A stretch of 64,000 nt of DNA. Source: Coriobacteriaceae bacterium EMTCatB1. GTDB lineage: Bacteria > Actinomycetota > Coriobacteriia > Anaerosomatales > Anaerosomataceae. Below the pieces are notes generated by a model. It saw only the letters and a list, made by a program, of their open reading frames with translations. It was not told where the DNA came from and did not search any database. A program made the translations under genes and the position numbers. This document shows, in pieces, positions 54,576-62,415 of this stretch. The stretch lies in assembly GCA_001950395.1 (NCBI GenBank), contig BDLO01000001.1:657979-721978 (forward strand), read 5' to 3'. Within the stretch, counting starts at the first letter, position 1, and every line of letters begins with the position of its first letter.

Positions 54576-54962
54576 CTACGCTTCCTCGGAGACGAAGGCC
54601 TCGTACTCGTCGGCGGTCATGAGCCCGTCGAGCGCGGCGTCTGGATCGGCGACGCGGACCTTGATCATCCAGCCGTCCTCGTAGGGGCTGGAGTTCACCA
54701 GCTCCGGAGAGTCGGCCAGCGCGTCGTTCACCTCGATGATCTCGCCTGAGACCGGCGAGAAGAGCTCTGAGACGGACTTGACGGACTCGATCTCGCCGAA
54801 CGAGTCGCCCGCAACGACCTCATCGCCGACGGATGGCAGGTCGACGTAGACGACTTCGCCCAGCTGGTCCTGCGCGTAGTCAGTGATGCCGACCGTCGCG
54901 ACATCTCCGTCGAGCCGGACCCACTCGTGCTCTCGGTCGTACCTCAGATCCGCCGGATACAT
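54576..54962 (-). CDS. gcvH: glycine cleavage system H protein
   Basis: GcvH carries the lipoyl arm of the glycine cleavage system. The 128-residue protein has the lipoylation lysine K62 in IESVKSVSELFSPVSGEI, and DREHEWVRLDGDVATVGITD at the N-terminus. Length is normal. It lies between gcvT (19 bp upstream) and gcvPA. The dihydrolipoyl dehydrogenase (L protein) is not in this window. Confidence 0.97.
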   Translation of the reverse strand: MYPADLRYDREHEWVRLDGDVATVGITDYAQDQLGEVVYVDLPSVGDEVVAGDSFGEIESVKSVSELFSPVSGEIIEVNDALADSPELVNSSPYEDGWMIKVRVADPDAALDGLMTADEYEAFVSEEA

Positions 54963-54981
54963 GCCTCGTGCTCCTTCCGCG

Positions 54982-56085
54982 TCACGACGCTGCCTTGTCG
55001 AGCGACGTCCCCTTCACGAACGGCGGCCTGACGACGACCGCCTTCGACACCTTCTTCCTGATGGCGACGCCAAGCTCCGTGCCCGGCGAAGCCAGCGCTG
55101 CCGGCACGTACGCGGTGGCGATGCCCTGCCGGAGCGTCGGCGAGAAGGTGCCGCTTGCCACCTTACCGACCTCGGTCTCGCCTTGCAACACGGGATAGCC
55201 GTGCCGTGGCACGCCTTCGTCCACCACAAGCCCGACCAGACGCTGCTTCGGTCCCACCTCCTTGATGCGAGCGATCGCCTCGCACCCGATGAAGTCTCCC
55301 TTGCCGAGCGATACCGCCCAGCCCAGACCTGCCGATATGGGATCCACACCGCGGTCCATGTCGCTGCCGTACAAGGCGTAGCCCATTTCGAGCCGAAGCG
55401 TGTCACGCGCCCCGAGCCCGCACGGCTGGACTTCAGGGAACGACAGGAGCAGCCGCCAGATCGCAACTGCGTTGCTTGCATGGCACACGATCTCGACCCC
55501 GTCCTCGCCGGTGTATCCGGTCCGCGCGAGAAGGACCGGGATGCCCCCGAGCCTCGCTTCGGCGATGCTGAAGCGGGAGGGCGGCTCGAATCCTTCGCCC
55601 ACAAGCTCCCCGATCACGCGCAGCGCCTGCGGGCCTTGCACGGCGATTAGACCGGTGCGGTCCGACTCGTCGACCGCCTCCACGCTCGCAGGCAGGTGGG
55701 ACGTGATCCAGTCCCAGTCAGCATCGTGGTTCGCCGCGTTCGCGATGACCAGGTACTCCAAGTCGCCGGTGTGGTACACGATGAGGTCGTCGATGATTCC
55801 GCCGTCCTCGTCGCACATGACGGTGTACACGGCCCTGCCGAGCTCGTCGATCTTGCCCAGGTCGTTCGTCACGATGCGCTGCAACGCGTCCTTGGCGTCG
55901 AACCCGAAGAAGCGGAACTCGCTCATGTGGCACACGTCGAACACGCCGACGCGCTGCCGCACGGCCAGGTGCTCCTCGATGATGCCTGCGTACTGCACGG
56001 GCATCTCCCACCCCGCGAACGGCACCATCCGGGCGCCGAGCGCGACGTGCTCGTCGTACAGGGGCGTGCGCTTCAGTCCGTCCAT
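54982..56085 (-). CDS. gcvT: aminomethyltransferase (glycine cleavage T protein)
   Basis: GcvT transfers the methylene group from aminomethyl-GcvH to tetrahydrofolate and releases ammonia. The 367-residue protein starts MDGLKRTPLYDEHVALGARM and has FAGWEMPVQY, TGYTGEDGVEI, GLGARDTLRLEMGYALYG and SGTFSPTLRQGIATAYVP. ATG 56085 has AAAGGAA 7 bp upstream. The gap to the preceding dacF-like gene is only 17 bp, which leaves no room for a glycine riboswitch directly in front of gcvT. Confidence 0.96.
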   Translation of the reverse strand: MDGLKRTPLYDEHVALGARMVPFAGWEMPVQYAGIIEEHLAVRQRVGVFDVCHMSEFRFFGFDAKDALQRIVTNDLGKIDELGRAVYTVMCDEDGGIIDDLIVYHTGDLEYLVIANAANHDADWDWITSHLPASVEAVDESDRTGLIAVQGPQALRVIGELVGEGFEPPSRFSIAEARLGGIPVLLARTGYTGEDGVEIVCHASNAVAIWRLLLSFPEVQPCGLGARDTLRLEMGYALYGSDMDRGVDPISAGLGWAVSLGKGDFIGCEAIARIKEVGPKQRLVGLVVDEGVPRHGYPVLQGETEVGKVASGTFSPTLRQGIATAYVPAALASPGTELGVAIRKKVSKAVVVRPPFVKGTSLDKAAS

Positions 56086-56102
56086 CGAGATTCCTTTCTG
56101 TC

Positions 56103-57389
56103 TCACCTGACCGCAGGCGTGTCGATCGTAAGCGACGCCCTCAGCTGACCGCCGAACACGCGGCGCCAGACGCGCGCGGCCCAGATCCGCACCCGCTCGT
56201 GCCACGCCGGGGCCCGGACGTCGCGAGCCGCGACCACCGGGATCTGCGTGACGATGGTGTCGCCTTGCAGAATCGTGAGCGTCCCGACCTTGTCGCCTCG
56301 TCGAACGGGAGCCCTTACGCCGGGAGTCACCGCGACGCTCGCCTCGATCGCACCGCGCACGTCGAACACGGGAGCGACGGCGCTCGTCGCCACAACAGCA
56401 GACACCGTCGCGTCAAGATAGTCCTCGACAGGCACGGCGGCAACCGTCGTACCCGCGGTCACCAGCTCCCGAAGGCGGTAGTGCGCAAATCCCCAGTCGA
56501 GCAGCGTGCGGGCCTCGACGAACCTCTCGTTCTCGCTTCGGGTGCCCAGCACGACGGCCACGAGCTCCACACCCTCGCGCTCGGCGGACGCCACGAGACA
56601 GTACCCTGCGTCGTCCGTCCACCCCGTCTTCACCCCAGTCGCACCGGGATAGGAGCCGATCAGCTTGTTCGAGTTCTCGTACCTCGTCAGCCCCCACGCG
56701 GCCGGCACGCTCACAGAGCGCATGCTCACGATCCTCCGGAACTCGGGGATCGAGAGCGCGTACCGGGCGATGACCGCCAGGTCGTGGGCGGTCGTGTAGT
56801 GTCCTGGAGCATCGAGGCCGTGAACGTTCGCAAAGTGCGTGTCCCGGGCGTCGAGCTGCTCGGCCTTGGCATTCATGCGCTCTACGAACGCCGCTTCGGA
56901 TCCCGCGACGTGTATGGCGAGCGCTGCGGCAGCATCGTTCGCTGAATGCACGAGCATCGCTTCGAGCAGCGATCTTGCGGTCATCCTTTGCCCAGAGACG
57001 AAGCCTGCTTCGGATTCGCCGACCGCCGCTGCCTTGGCGTCGACCACGACGGGCTCTTCGAGGTCCTTGATCGACTCGAGGACCACGATCGCAGTCATGA
57101 CCTTGGTGATGCTCGCCATCGCCCTTCGCTCGTCAGCTGCGCGCGACCACAGCTCCTGCCCGTCGCCGGTGACGAGCGCGCCCGCCGCGCACCGCAGACC
57201 AGGCGCGACAGCTTCGAGCTCGGGCGATGCGGAAACCGGCTTCCCGTCCACACGATCAGTCGACCAGACCGATCCAACGGCGGTCGCGGCCGATGACCAC
57301 ACGGCAACGGCGAGCGCACACGTTGCGAGCGTCTGCACGCCGCGCCTCAGGCGACGAAGGACGAGGGGCGGTTCAAGTCTGGAGTTCAC
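56103..57389 (-). CDS. dacF: D-alanyl-D-alanine carboxypeptidase (DacF-like)
   Basis: The 428-residue penicillin-binding serine peptidase trims terminal D-Ala from peptidoglycan stem peptides. It has an N-terminal signal/transmembrane segment (about 15-40) and the three motifs SITK (S93, K96), SAN (149-151) and KTG (254-256). A C-terminal extracytoplasmic extension with repeats of Val/Thr follows from about 330. GTG 57389 gives the expected N-terminus. It lies 7 bp after a TACAAT -10 box, so the mRNA is probably leaderless. It is first in the run leading into gcvT. Confidence 0.92.
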   Translation of the reverse strand: MNSRLEPPLVLRRLRRGVQTLATCALAVAVWSSAATAVGSVWSTDRVDGKPVSASPELEAVAPGLRCAAGALVTGDGQELWSRAADERRAMASITKVMTAIVVLESIKDLEEPVVVDAKAAAVGESEAGFVSGQRMTARSLLEAMLVHSANDAAAALAIHVAGSEAAFVERMNAKAEQLDARDTHFANVHGLDAPGHYTTAHDLAVIARYALSIPEFRRIVSMRSVSVPAAWGLTRYENSNKLIGSYPGATGVKTGWTDDAGYCLVASAEREGVELVAVVLGTRSENERFVEARTLLDWGFAHYRLRELVTAGTTVAAVPVEDYLDATVSAVVATSAVAPVFDVRGAIEASVAVTPGVRAPVRRGDKVGTLTILQGDTIVTQIPVVAARDVRAPAWHERVRIWAARVWRRVFGGQLRASLTIDTPAVR

Positions 57390-57396
57390 GACGCCG

Positions 57397-57402
57397 ATTG
57401 TA
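57397..57402 (-). promoter_or_regulatory. dacF -10 element, probably leaderless start
   Basis: TACAAT on the minus strand ends 7 bp before the GTG start codon, which places the expected transcription start at or next to the initiation codon. No Shine-Dalgarno sequence is present. Confidence 0.5.
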
Positions 57403-57461
57403 TCGGAAACGGAGCTTGTGGCATCCTGTTCAGCGACGGCAGGCAGATTCGGGGGACGACG

Positions 57462-57809
57462 ATGACGGGTTTTCGAGGCGCCAGACGGAGCGACGCGGGC
57501 TTCACGCTGAGCGAGATGATGGCGGTCCTGGTCGTCATCTCGGTGCTCGCGCTCATCGCCATCGCTTCGTACTTCGGCGCCACCAAGCGCGCTGCAGCGG
57601 CGGCCTGCATCGAGAACCAGCGGATCATCGAAGAAGCCATCCCCGTGTACATGAGCTTGCACAACGGCGAGAAGCCCGCCACCATCGACGACCTCGAAGC
57701 GTACGTCAGAACGTGGTCCAACGTGACCCGGTGCCCGGCTGACAAGAACGTCGAGCTCGTCCTCGACCCCGTGACGCTCAAGGTCTCGTGCCCGCTTCAC
57801 CCTAGGTAG
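57462..57809 (+). CDS. Type IV pilin-like protein
   Basis: The 115-residue protein has a class III (prepilin) signal: basic MTGFRGARRSDAG, cleavage after G13 before FTLSE, with E18 at position +5, followed by a hydrophobic helix (about 19-38). The mature C-terminal part is small and has two cysteines that could form a disulfide: C49, near the hydrophobic helix, and one in the NVTRCPADKN region; a third lies near the end. It fits minor pilins or pseudopilins. No prepilin peptidase, ATPase or assembly gene is in the window. It diverges from dacF and precedes the GGDEF-like gene. Confidence 0.75.
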   Translation: MTGFRGARRSDAGFTLSEMMAVLVVISVLALIAIASYFGATKRAAAAACIENQRIIEEAIPVYMSLHNGEKPATIDDLEAYVRTWSNVTRCPADKNVELVLDPVTLKVSCPLHPR

Positions 57810-57844
57810 ACTCGCCGCAAGGCGTTCGTGAAGGGAGTCTGGCC

Positions 57845-58672
57845 GTGAAGTACACGCGCTTCGAGAAGTTCGTCATCGTGCTGGGAGCCGCCGTCGTCGT
57901 CGCGAGCGTCATCGTGCCGCGGAATGTGGCTCCGCAGTGGCCCGAACTCGTCGCGCAAGCGCTGCTCTTCCTGACCTTCGCTGCGGCCGCGCACTGGGGC
58001 CGTAACGGGGGCTCCGTGGTCGCTACCGCATCGGCGCTCGCCTACGTCCTCACCAGAGTCCCGATGCTTGCCAGCCAGGGTCTGACGAATGACCTTGCCG
58101 GTGCACTGCTCGCCCGACTGCTCGCCTTCGCCATCGTAGGTATCGTGGGTGGCGAGGTCTTCGGGCGCATCAAGTACTTCCTCGCTCGCGTCGACGGCTC
58201 TGTCATGCTGGACGAGTACACGCAGGTCTACAACCGGAAGTACTGCTCGCAGGCGCTGCGTAATGCGATCGGGCAGTACCAGAGATACCAGACTCCCTAC
58301 TCTGTAGCGCTGCTGTCGCTCGCGCCCGCCTTGTTCGCTGAGTTGCGCCCTACACGGCAGCACTCGATCCTCAAGTCGGTGGCGAACCACATCAGGAGCG
58401 ACATCCGCCTCGTGGACGACGTCGGCTACCTCGGCGACGGACGGTTCCTCTTGATGTTCCCGAACACGCCCAAGAGCGGCGCTGAGATCGCGGCCGACCG
58501 CGTGCGCGCTGGCGTACGAGACTTGGTCGGAGCCAAGGACGAATCAGTCTCAACCACCGTCTTGAGCGTCGCAGAAGACGGCTCTGCGATCTGCGAGCTT
58601 GCACGCTCGCTTGAGCCCCAGGCGCCCCCGCGACTCGACGACGTGTGCGCTGGCGTGCAGGACGAGGGCTAG
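57845..58672 (+). CDS. Membrane protein with degenerate GGDEF domain
   Basis: The 275-residue protein has three or four transmembrane helices (about 8-24, 36-50, 58-75, 86-108), then a GGDEF-type fold (about 118-235; DEYTQVYNRKYC resembles the usual D-LTGLYNRR start). The active-site GGDEF is replaced by LGDGRF (196-201), which lacks the catalytic residues, so it should not make c-di-GMP. It may bind nucleotides or partners. GTG 57845 is 35 bp after the pilin gene. Its TAG stop shares CTAG (58669-58672) with the convergent ACT gene. Confidence 0.65.
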   Translation: MKYTRFEKFVIVLGAAVVVASVIVPRNVAPQWPELVAQALLFLTFAAAAHWGRNGGSVVATASALAYVLTRVPMLASQGLTNDLAGALLARLLAFAIVGIVGGEVFGRIKYFLARVDGSVMLDEYTQVYNRKYCSQALRNAIGQYQRYQTPYSVALLSLAPALFAELRPTRQHSILKSVANHIRSDIRLVDDVGYLGDGRFLLMFPNTPKSGAEIAADRVRAGVRDLVGAKDESVSTTVLSVAEDGSAICELARSLEPQAPPRLDDVCAGVQDEG

Positions 58673-59100
58673 TCGGCTTCGTAGAGCGCAGACGCGTCCA
58701 CGAGCGCGATGCCCGCTCGTGCCAGCGCCTCGCGCGCACGATCCGGTTCGTCGACGCGCAGTATGTCGATCGCTGCGTCCCCCGAGGGTTCCACGAAGCA
58801 GTACGCGTACTCTACGTTGATGCCGTCGGCCTGCAGCGCCTCCAGCACGTCGGCGAGCCCGCCGGGACGGTCCGGCACCTCGACCGCGAGGACTTCCGTG
58901 AGAGACGCCCCGAAGCCCGCGTCGTCGAGCACCTTCACGGCGCGCCTCGGAGTGTCGCAGATGATGCGCACGACGCCGAACTCCGTGGTGTCGGCTACCA
59001 TGAGCGCGCGCATGTTGATGCCTGCGTCACCCAGCGCCCGCGTAAGCTCCGCGAGCCGACCTGTCGTGTTCTCGAGGAAGACGCTGACCTGCTCGACCAT
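58669..59100 (-). CDS. Tandem ACT domain protein, copy 2
   Basis: The 143-residue protein has two ACT domains (VEQVSVFLENTTGRLAELTR, then VPDRPGGLADVLEALQADGI) and is clearly related to the ACT gene at 42464. ATG 59100 is preferred over a GTG 3 bp upstream because AAGGGGG is better spaced. It overlaps the paaK2 stop as TGATG. It probably senses an amino acid for the adjacent ligase; the ligand is unknown. Confidence 0.86.
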   Translation of the reverse strand: MVEQVSVFLENTTGRLAELTRALGDAGINMRALMVADTTEFGVVRIICDTPRRAVKVLDDAGFGASLTEVLAVEVPDRPGGLADVLEALQADGINVEYAYCFVEPSGDAAIDILRVDEPDRAREALARAGIALVDASALYEAD

Positions 59101-60407
59101 CACGCCGTGCCCCCTTCGTTCCGCAAGTCGAGGACGCGCTTCGCCTTGCCTTCGCTGCGCTGGATGGACTTCGGTTCCACGAGCTTCACGTCGATCGAGA
59201 TGGCGAGCGCAGACGCGATCTCCTGCGCCACCGTGCGCCTCAGGGCCTCAAGCGCCTTGACCTCGTCGAAGGCGATCTCAGGCGCGACCTCGACGTGCAC
59301 CTCGACGTGATCCATGACGCCGCGCTTCGTGAGCACCACCTGGTAGTGCGGCGCAACGCCCGGGATGCCGGTGAGCACTTGCTCGATCTGGCTCGGGAAG
59401 ATGTTCACGCCACGGATGATCAGCATGTCGTCGGTGCGGCCGGAGATGCGCTCGAGTCGTCGGAACGTCCGACCACATGCGCACTCGCCTGGCACGATCC
59501 GCGAGATGTCGCGCGTCCGGTACCGGATGACGGGGATGCCTTCTTTGGTGATCGTCGTGAAGACGACCTCGCCTCTCTCGCCGTCGGGAAGCGGTTGCAG
59601 CGTCTTGGGATCGATCACCTCGACGATGAAGTGATCTTCGTTGACGTGCAGACCGCACTTGTGGATGCACTCCGACGCGACCCCAGGCCCAAGCACCTCG
59701 GAGAGCCCGTAGATGTCGATGGCGACGATTCCCAGCGCCTCCTCGATCTGGCGACGCATGTTCTCGCTCCACGGCTCGGCGCCGAACACGCCGAACCTCA
59801 GCGGAAGCTCCTTCGGATCGATGCCCATCTCGAGCGCCGTCTCGCCGATCAGCAGCGCATACGAGGGCGTCGCGCCCAGGCCTGTCACGCCGAAGTCCTT
59901 GAGCACTTGCACCTGACGCTTGGTGTTTCCTCCGGAGATCGGAATCGTCGTCGCGCCCAGCCGCTCGCTTCCGTAGTGGACTCCGAGCCCACCGGTGAAC
60001 AGGCCGTACCCGTAGCTCACCTGGATGACGTCGTCGGGCGTCGCGCCAGCGCACACGAGCGTCCGAGCCATGAGGTCGGCCCACCTGTCGACGTCGCCTC
60101 GCGTGTATCCGACGACGGTGATCTGCCCCGTGGTGCCCGAGGAAGCGTGCACGCGCACGATGTCGCGGAGCGGTGCGGCGAACATGCCGTACGGGTACGC
60201 GGCCCGCAGGTCGTCCTTCACGGTGAACGGCAGCTTCGGAAGATCGTCGAGGGACGTGACGTCGCTTGGCTTGATGCCGGCCTCGTCGAACTTCCGCTTG
60301 TAGAGCGGGACGGCCGCATACACGCGCTCGAGCGTGGCTTTGAGCCGCTCGACTTGAAGCGCTTCCAGCTCCGAGCGCCCCATCGCTTCGAACTCAGGCT
60401 GGTACAC
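59100..60407 (-). CDS. phenylacetate--CoA ligase family protein (PaaK-like), copy 2
   Basis: The 435-residue adenylate-forming ligase has [40 protein letters not shown] and the final [11 protein letters not shown]. It is similar along its whole length to the PaaK at 36538 but not identical, so it is a paralogue with possibly another substrate. A cysteine pair ECACG precedes the hinge, as in copy 1. GTG 60407 follows AAAGGGG. Its only partner here is the ACT gene. Confidence 0.86.
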   Translation of the reverse strand: MYQPEFEAMGRSELEALQVERLKATLERVYAAVPLYKRKFDEAGIKPSDVTSLDDLPKLPFTVKDDLRAAYPYGMFAAPLRDIVRVHASSGTTGQITVVGYTRGDVDRWADLMARTLVCAGATPDDVIQVSYGYGLFTGGLGVHYGSERLGATTIPISGGNTKRQVQVLKDFGVTGLGATPSYALLIGETALEMGIDPKELPLRFGVFGAEPWSENMRRQIEEALGIVAIDIYGLSEVLGPGVASECIHKCGLHVNEDHFIVEVIDPKTLQPLPDGERGEVVFTTITKEGIPVIRYRTRDISRIVPGECACGRTFRRLERISGRTDDMLIIRGVNIFPSQIEQVLTGIPGVAPHYQVVLTKRGVMDHVEVHVEVAPEIAFDEVKALEALRRTVAQEIASALAISIDVKLVEPKSIQRSEGKAKRVLDLRNEGGTA

Positions 60408-60436
60408 CCCTGTCCCCTTTCCCCTCCCGACAGCGC

Positions 60437-62308
60437 CTACGGGCCCAGTGTCGTCGACGTGGATGGCGACGAGGATACCACCTTCGTCCCGACGCGCACG
60501 ACCTCCTCGGCGGGACGGTAGACCGACTTGAAGGTGTCTTTCCGAACCTCTGCGCCGTTCTTCTTGACGGTGCGCGTGACGATGACCGAACGGCCCTTGA
60601 CGCCCTTCTCCTCGATCACGCGTGTCCCGACGGGAAGCGTCGGGTCAGGCACCTCCTTGATGGGGTAGTCGCGCAGGTCGAAGAAGTCGCTCGTGGTGTA
60701 GCTCACCTCGTATCCCGGGTCGGTGCCGTAGAGCGAGATCGTGATCGTCGAGGACGTGTACGACGTCGCGATGAGGATCCAGTGCTGGGTGTCGTTGCGG
60801 AACTTGAAGTCCGGCCCGCCCCAGGACACCGTCGCGTCGCGCCCCTTCGGATAGTGGCTGATGTAGAGCGAATGATTGTGCCGCTCCACCACCGGAAGAC
60901 CAGAGAAGAACACCGTGTTGAAGATGGTCGTCCCGACCTGGCACACGCCGCCGCCCAGCTGCGGCACGAGCTTGCCGTTGACGATGGCGTTCGCCTCTTG
61001 GTAGCCCTTCTCAGCGGTCCTGGGCCCTATGGTCTCATTGAACGAGAACACGCCGCCTGGCGGCACGAGCGTGCCGTCCAGAGCATCCGCCAGCAGGTGG
61101 ATGTTGTTCACACGCGGCTTGTTCGACGGCGAATAGTCGGTCGTGTAGGTGGAGATCCGCTCCTTGATCCCCATCGCTTTCGCCTTCTCGGTGGTGATCT
61201 CCGGCTCGACGCGCCTCATCGGCAGGTCGACCACGCGCTCTCCGTCTCCGGTGAGCGCGGCGAGCGCCGACTTCGAGAAGGCGTCGGCGTCGAGCGCGAG
61301 CCCGTCTTCGGACGGGACGATCGTCACCACGCCGTTCGAGACCTTGAAGGAGGCGTCCTTCGCCACCTTCCCCACCGAACCGACGATGGGCGTGAGCGTG
61401 CGAGAGACCTCCTCGCTCGCGAGGTAGCACTCGAGCATCGGATCCGCAGACCCGCTCGACTCGCTCGCCCTGAATGCCAGCCACTCGGCGATGGTCGCGG
61501 GATCGAGCGTCCATGAGGACTTCTCGTACCGCACTGTGAGCGGAGCGCTCACTGCTTTCTTGGCGGCCTCGTATGCGACTTGCGCCTGCTCGTCTTGGAT
61601 CGCAGGTGGAATCGGCACGAGCGCAAGCTCGACGGCGCGCTCGTCGCTGGCGAGCGCCTCGGCGATGGCCCGGCGCGCGCGGTCTCTGTCGATACCCGTG
61701 CCGTCCTGCGCTGGAACCAGCCGGACGGAGGTGCCGACGACCTCGACGGTGGAGTCCTTCGCTGGCTTCCCGACCGAACCATCGATGGCGTCGAAGAGCG
61801 CTGAGACCGCGTTGTCGTCGAGCTTCACGCGCAGCGGAAGCCGCTCAGCTCCGAACCACGCAGCCAACCGCTCCTTGACGGCTTGCAGCGGGTTCCTCGA
61901 GCGTCCGATCCGGTAGGCGGCCTGCGCGAGGCCGGTCGCATCGACCGACCCGCCGACTTCCTGCGCAGTGATCGACCACTCCTCGCCGCCAGCCTTCAAG
62001 ACCACAGTACGCCCGAGCACCTGCGTCGCGCCACGAGAGATCGCCGCGGCGGCCTCGTCGACGGTCTTGCCGCCGACGGCGACGCCGTCGACGCGCACGC
62101 CGGGATGGATACGCCCTGCTGAAGCCGCTGCGTCGACGGCGACTGCAAGAACGAGCACCGCCGCGACGACGATGGCGGCGACAAGCCCGGGCCTCGCAGT
62201 CAGCCGGCTCCACGCGCTCGCGCGCTCAGATGCGCGTCTGCGCGCTGCTCTGCCCTCGCTGCCATCAGGGGCAGGCGTGCGATCTGTCGTCTCGAAGTCT
62301 TGGCTCAT
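60437..62308 (-). CDS. VanW family cell-wall protein
   Basis: The 623-residue protein has a short cytoplasmic start and a transmembrane segment (about 42-63). It then has repeated PG_binding_4-like units (about 70-185, 190-320, 325-410, with [20 protein letters not shown]) and a VanW domain (about 430-560: [52 protein letters not shown]). A G5-like C-terminal end follows. VanW was first seen in glycopeptide-resistance clusters, but most family members have no known link to resistance. ATG 62308 has GAGGGACG upstream. Confidence 0.88.
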   Translation of the reverse strand: MSQDFETTDRTPAPDGSEGRAARRRASERASAWSRLTARPGLVAAIVVAAVLVLAVAVDAAASAGRIHPGVRVDGVAVGGKTVDEAAAAISRGATQVLGRTVVLKAGGEEWSITAQEVGGSVDATGLAQAAYRIGRSRNPLQAVKERLAAWFGAERLPLRVKLDDNAVSALFDAIDGSVGKPAKDSTVEVVGTSVRLVPAQDGTGIDRDRARRAIAEALASDERAVELALVPIPPAIQDEQAQVAYEAAKKAVSAPLTVRYEKSSWTLDPATIAEWLAFRASESSGSADPMLECYLASEEVSRTLTPIVGSVGKVAKDASFKVSNGVVTIVPSEDGLALDADAFSKSALAALTGDGERVVDLPMRRVEPEITTEKAKAMGIKERISTYTTDYSPSNKPRVNNIHLLADALDGTLVPPGGVFSFNETIGPRTAEKGYQEANAIVNGKLVPQLGGGVCQVGTTIFNTVFFSGLPVVERHNHSLYISHYPKGRDATVSWGGPDFKFRNDTQHWILIATSYTSSTITISLYGTDPGYEVSYTTSDFFDLRDYPIKEVPDPTLPVGTRVIEEKGVKGRSVIVTRTVKKNGAEVRKDTFKSVYRPAEEVVRVGTKVVSSSPSTSTTLGP

Positions 62309-62355
62309 GCAGCAGCGTCCCTCGCACGGGAGAAAGAAGAGCGAATCGTCGCAGC

Positions 62356-62361
62356 AGTATA
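62356..62361 (-). promoter_or_regulatory. Predicted vanW-gene promoter -10 element
   Basis: TATACT on the minus strand lies 47 bp before the VanW start, in the 107-bp gap. A GC-rich hairpin (GCGAGC-AC-GCTCGC) overlaps the -35 region and may affect it. Confidence 0.38.
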
Positions 62362-62415
62362 CCTGACGCGAGCGTGCTCGCGCTCGGCTGTCACCGTATC
62401 GATGCACGCGCCCTA

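Noticed and set aside
56086-56102. Glycine riboswitch in front of gcvT
   Set aside because: Only 17 bp separate gcvT from the upstream gene, and no riboswitch-like structure is seen there.
60437-62308. VanW protein as a glycopeptide-resistance determinant
   Set aside because: There is no vanHAX-type cluster nearby, and most VanW-domain proteins have no known link to resistance.
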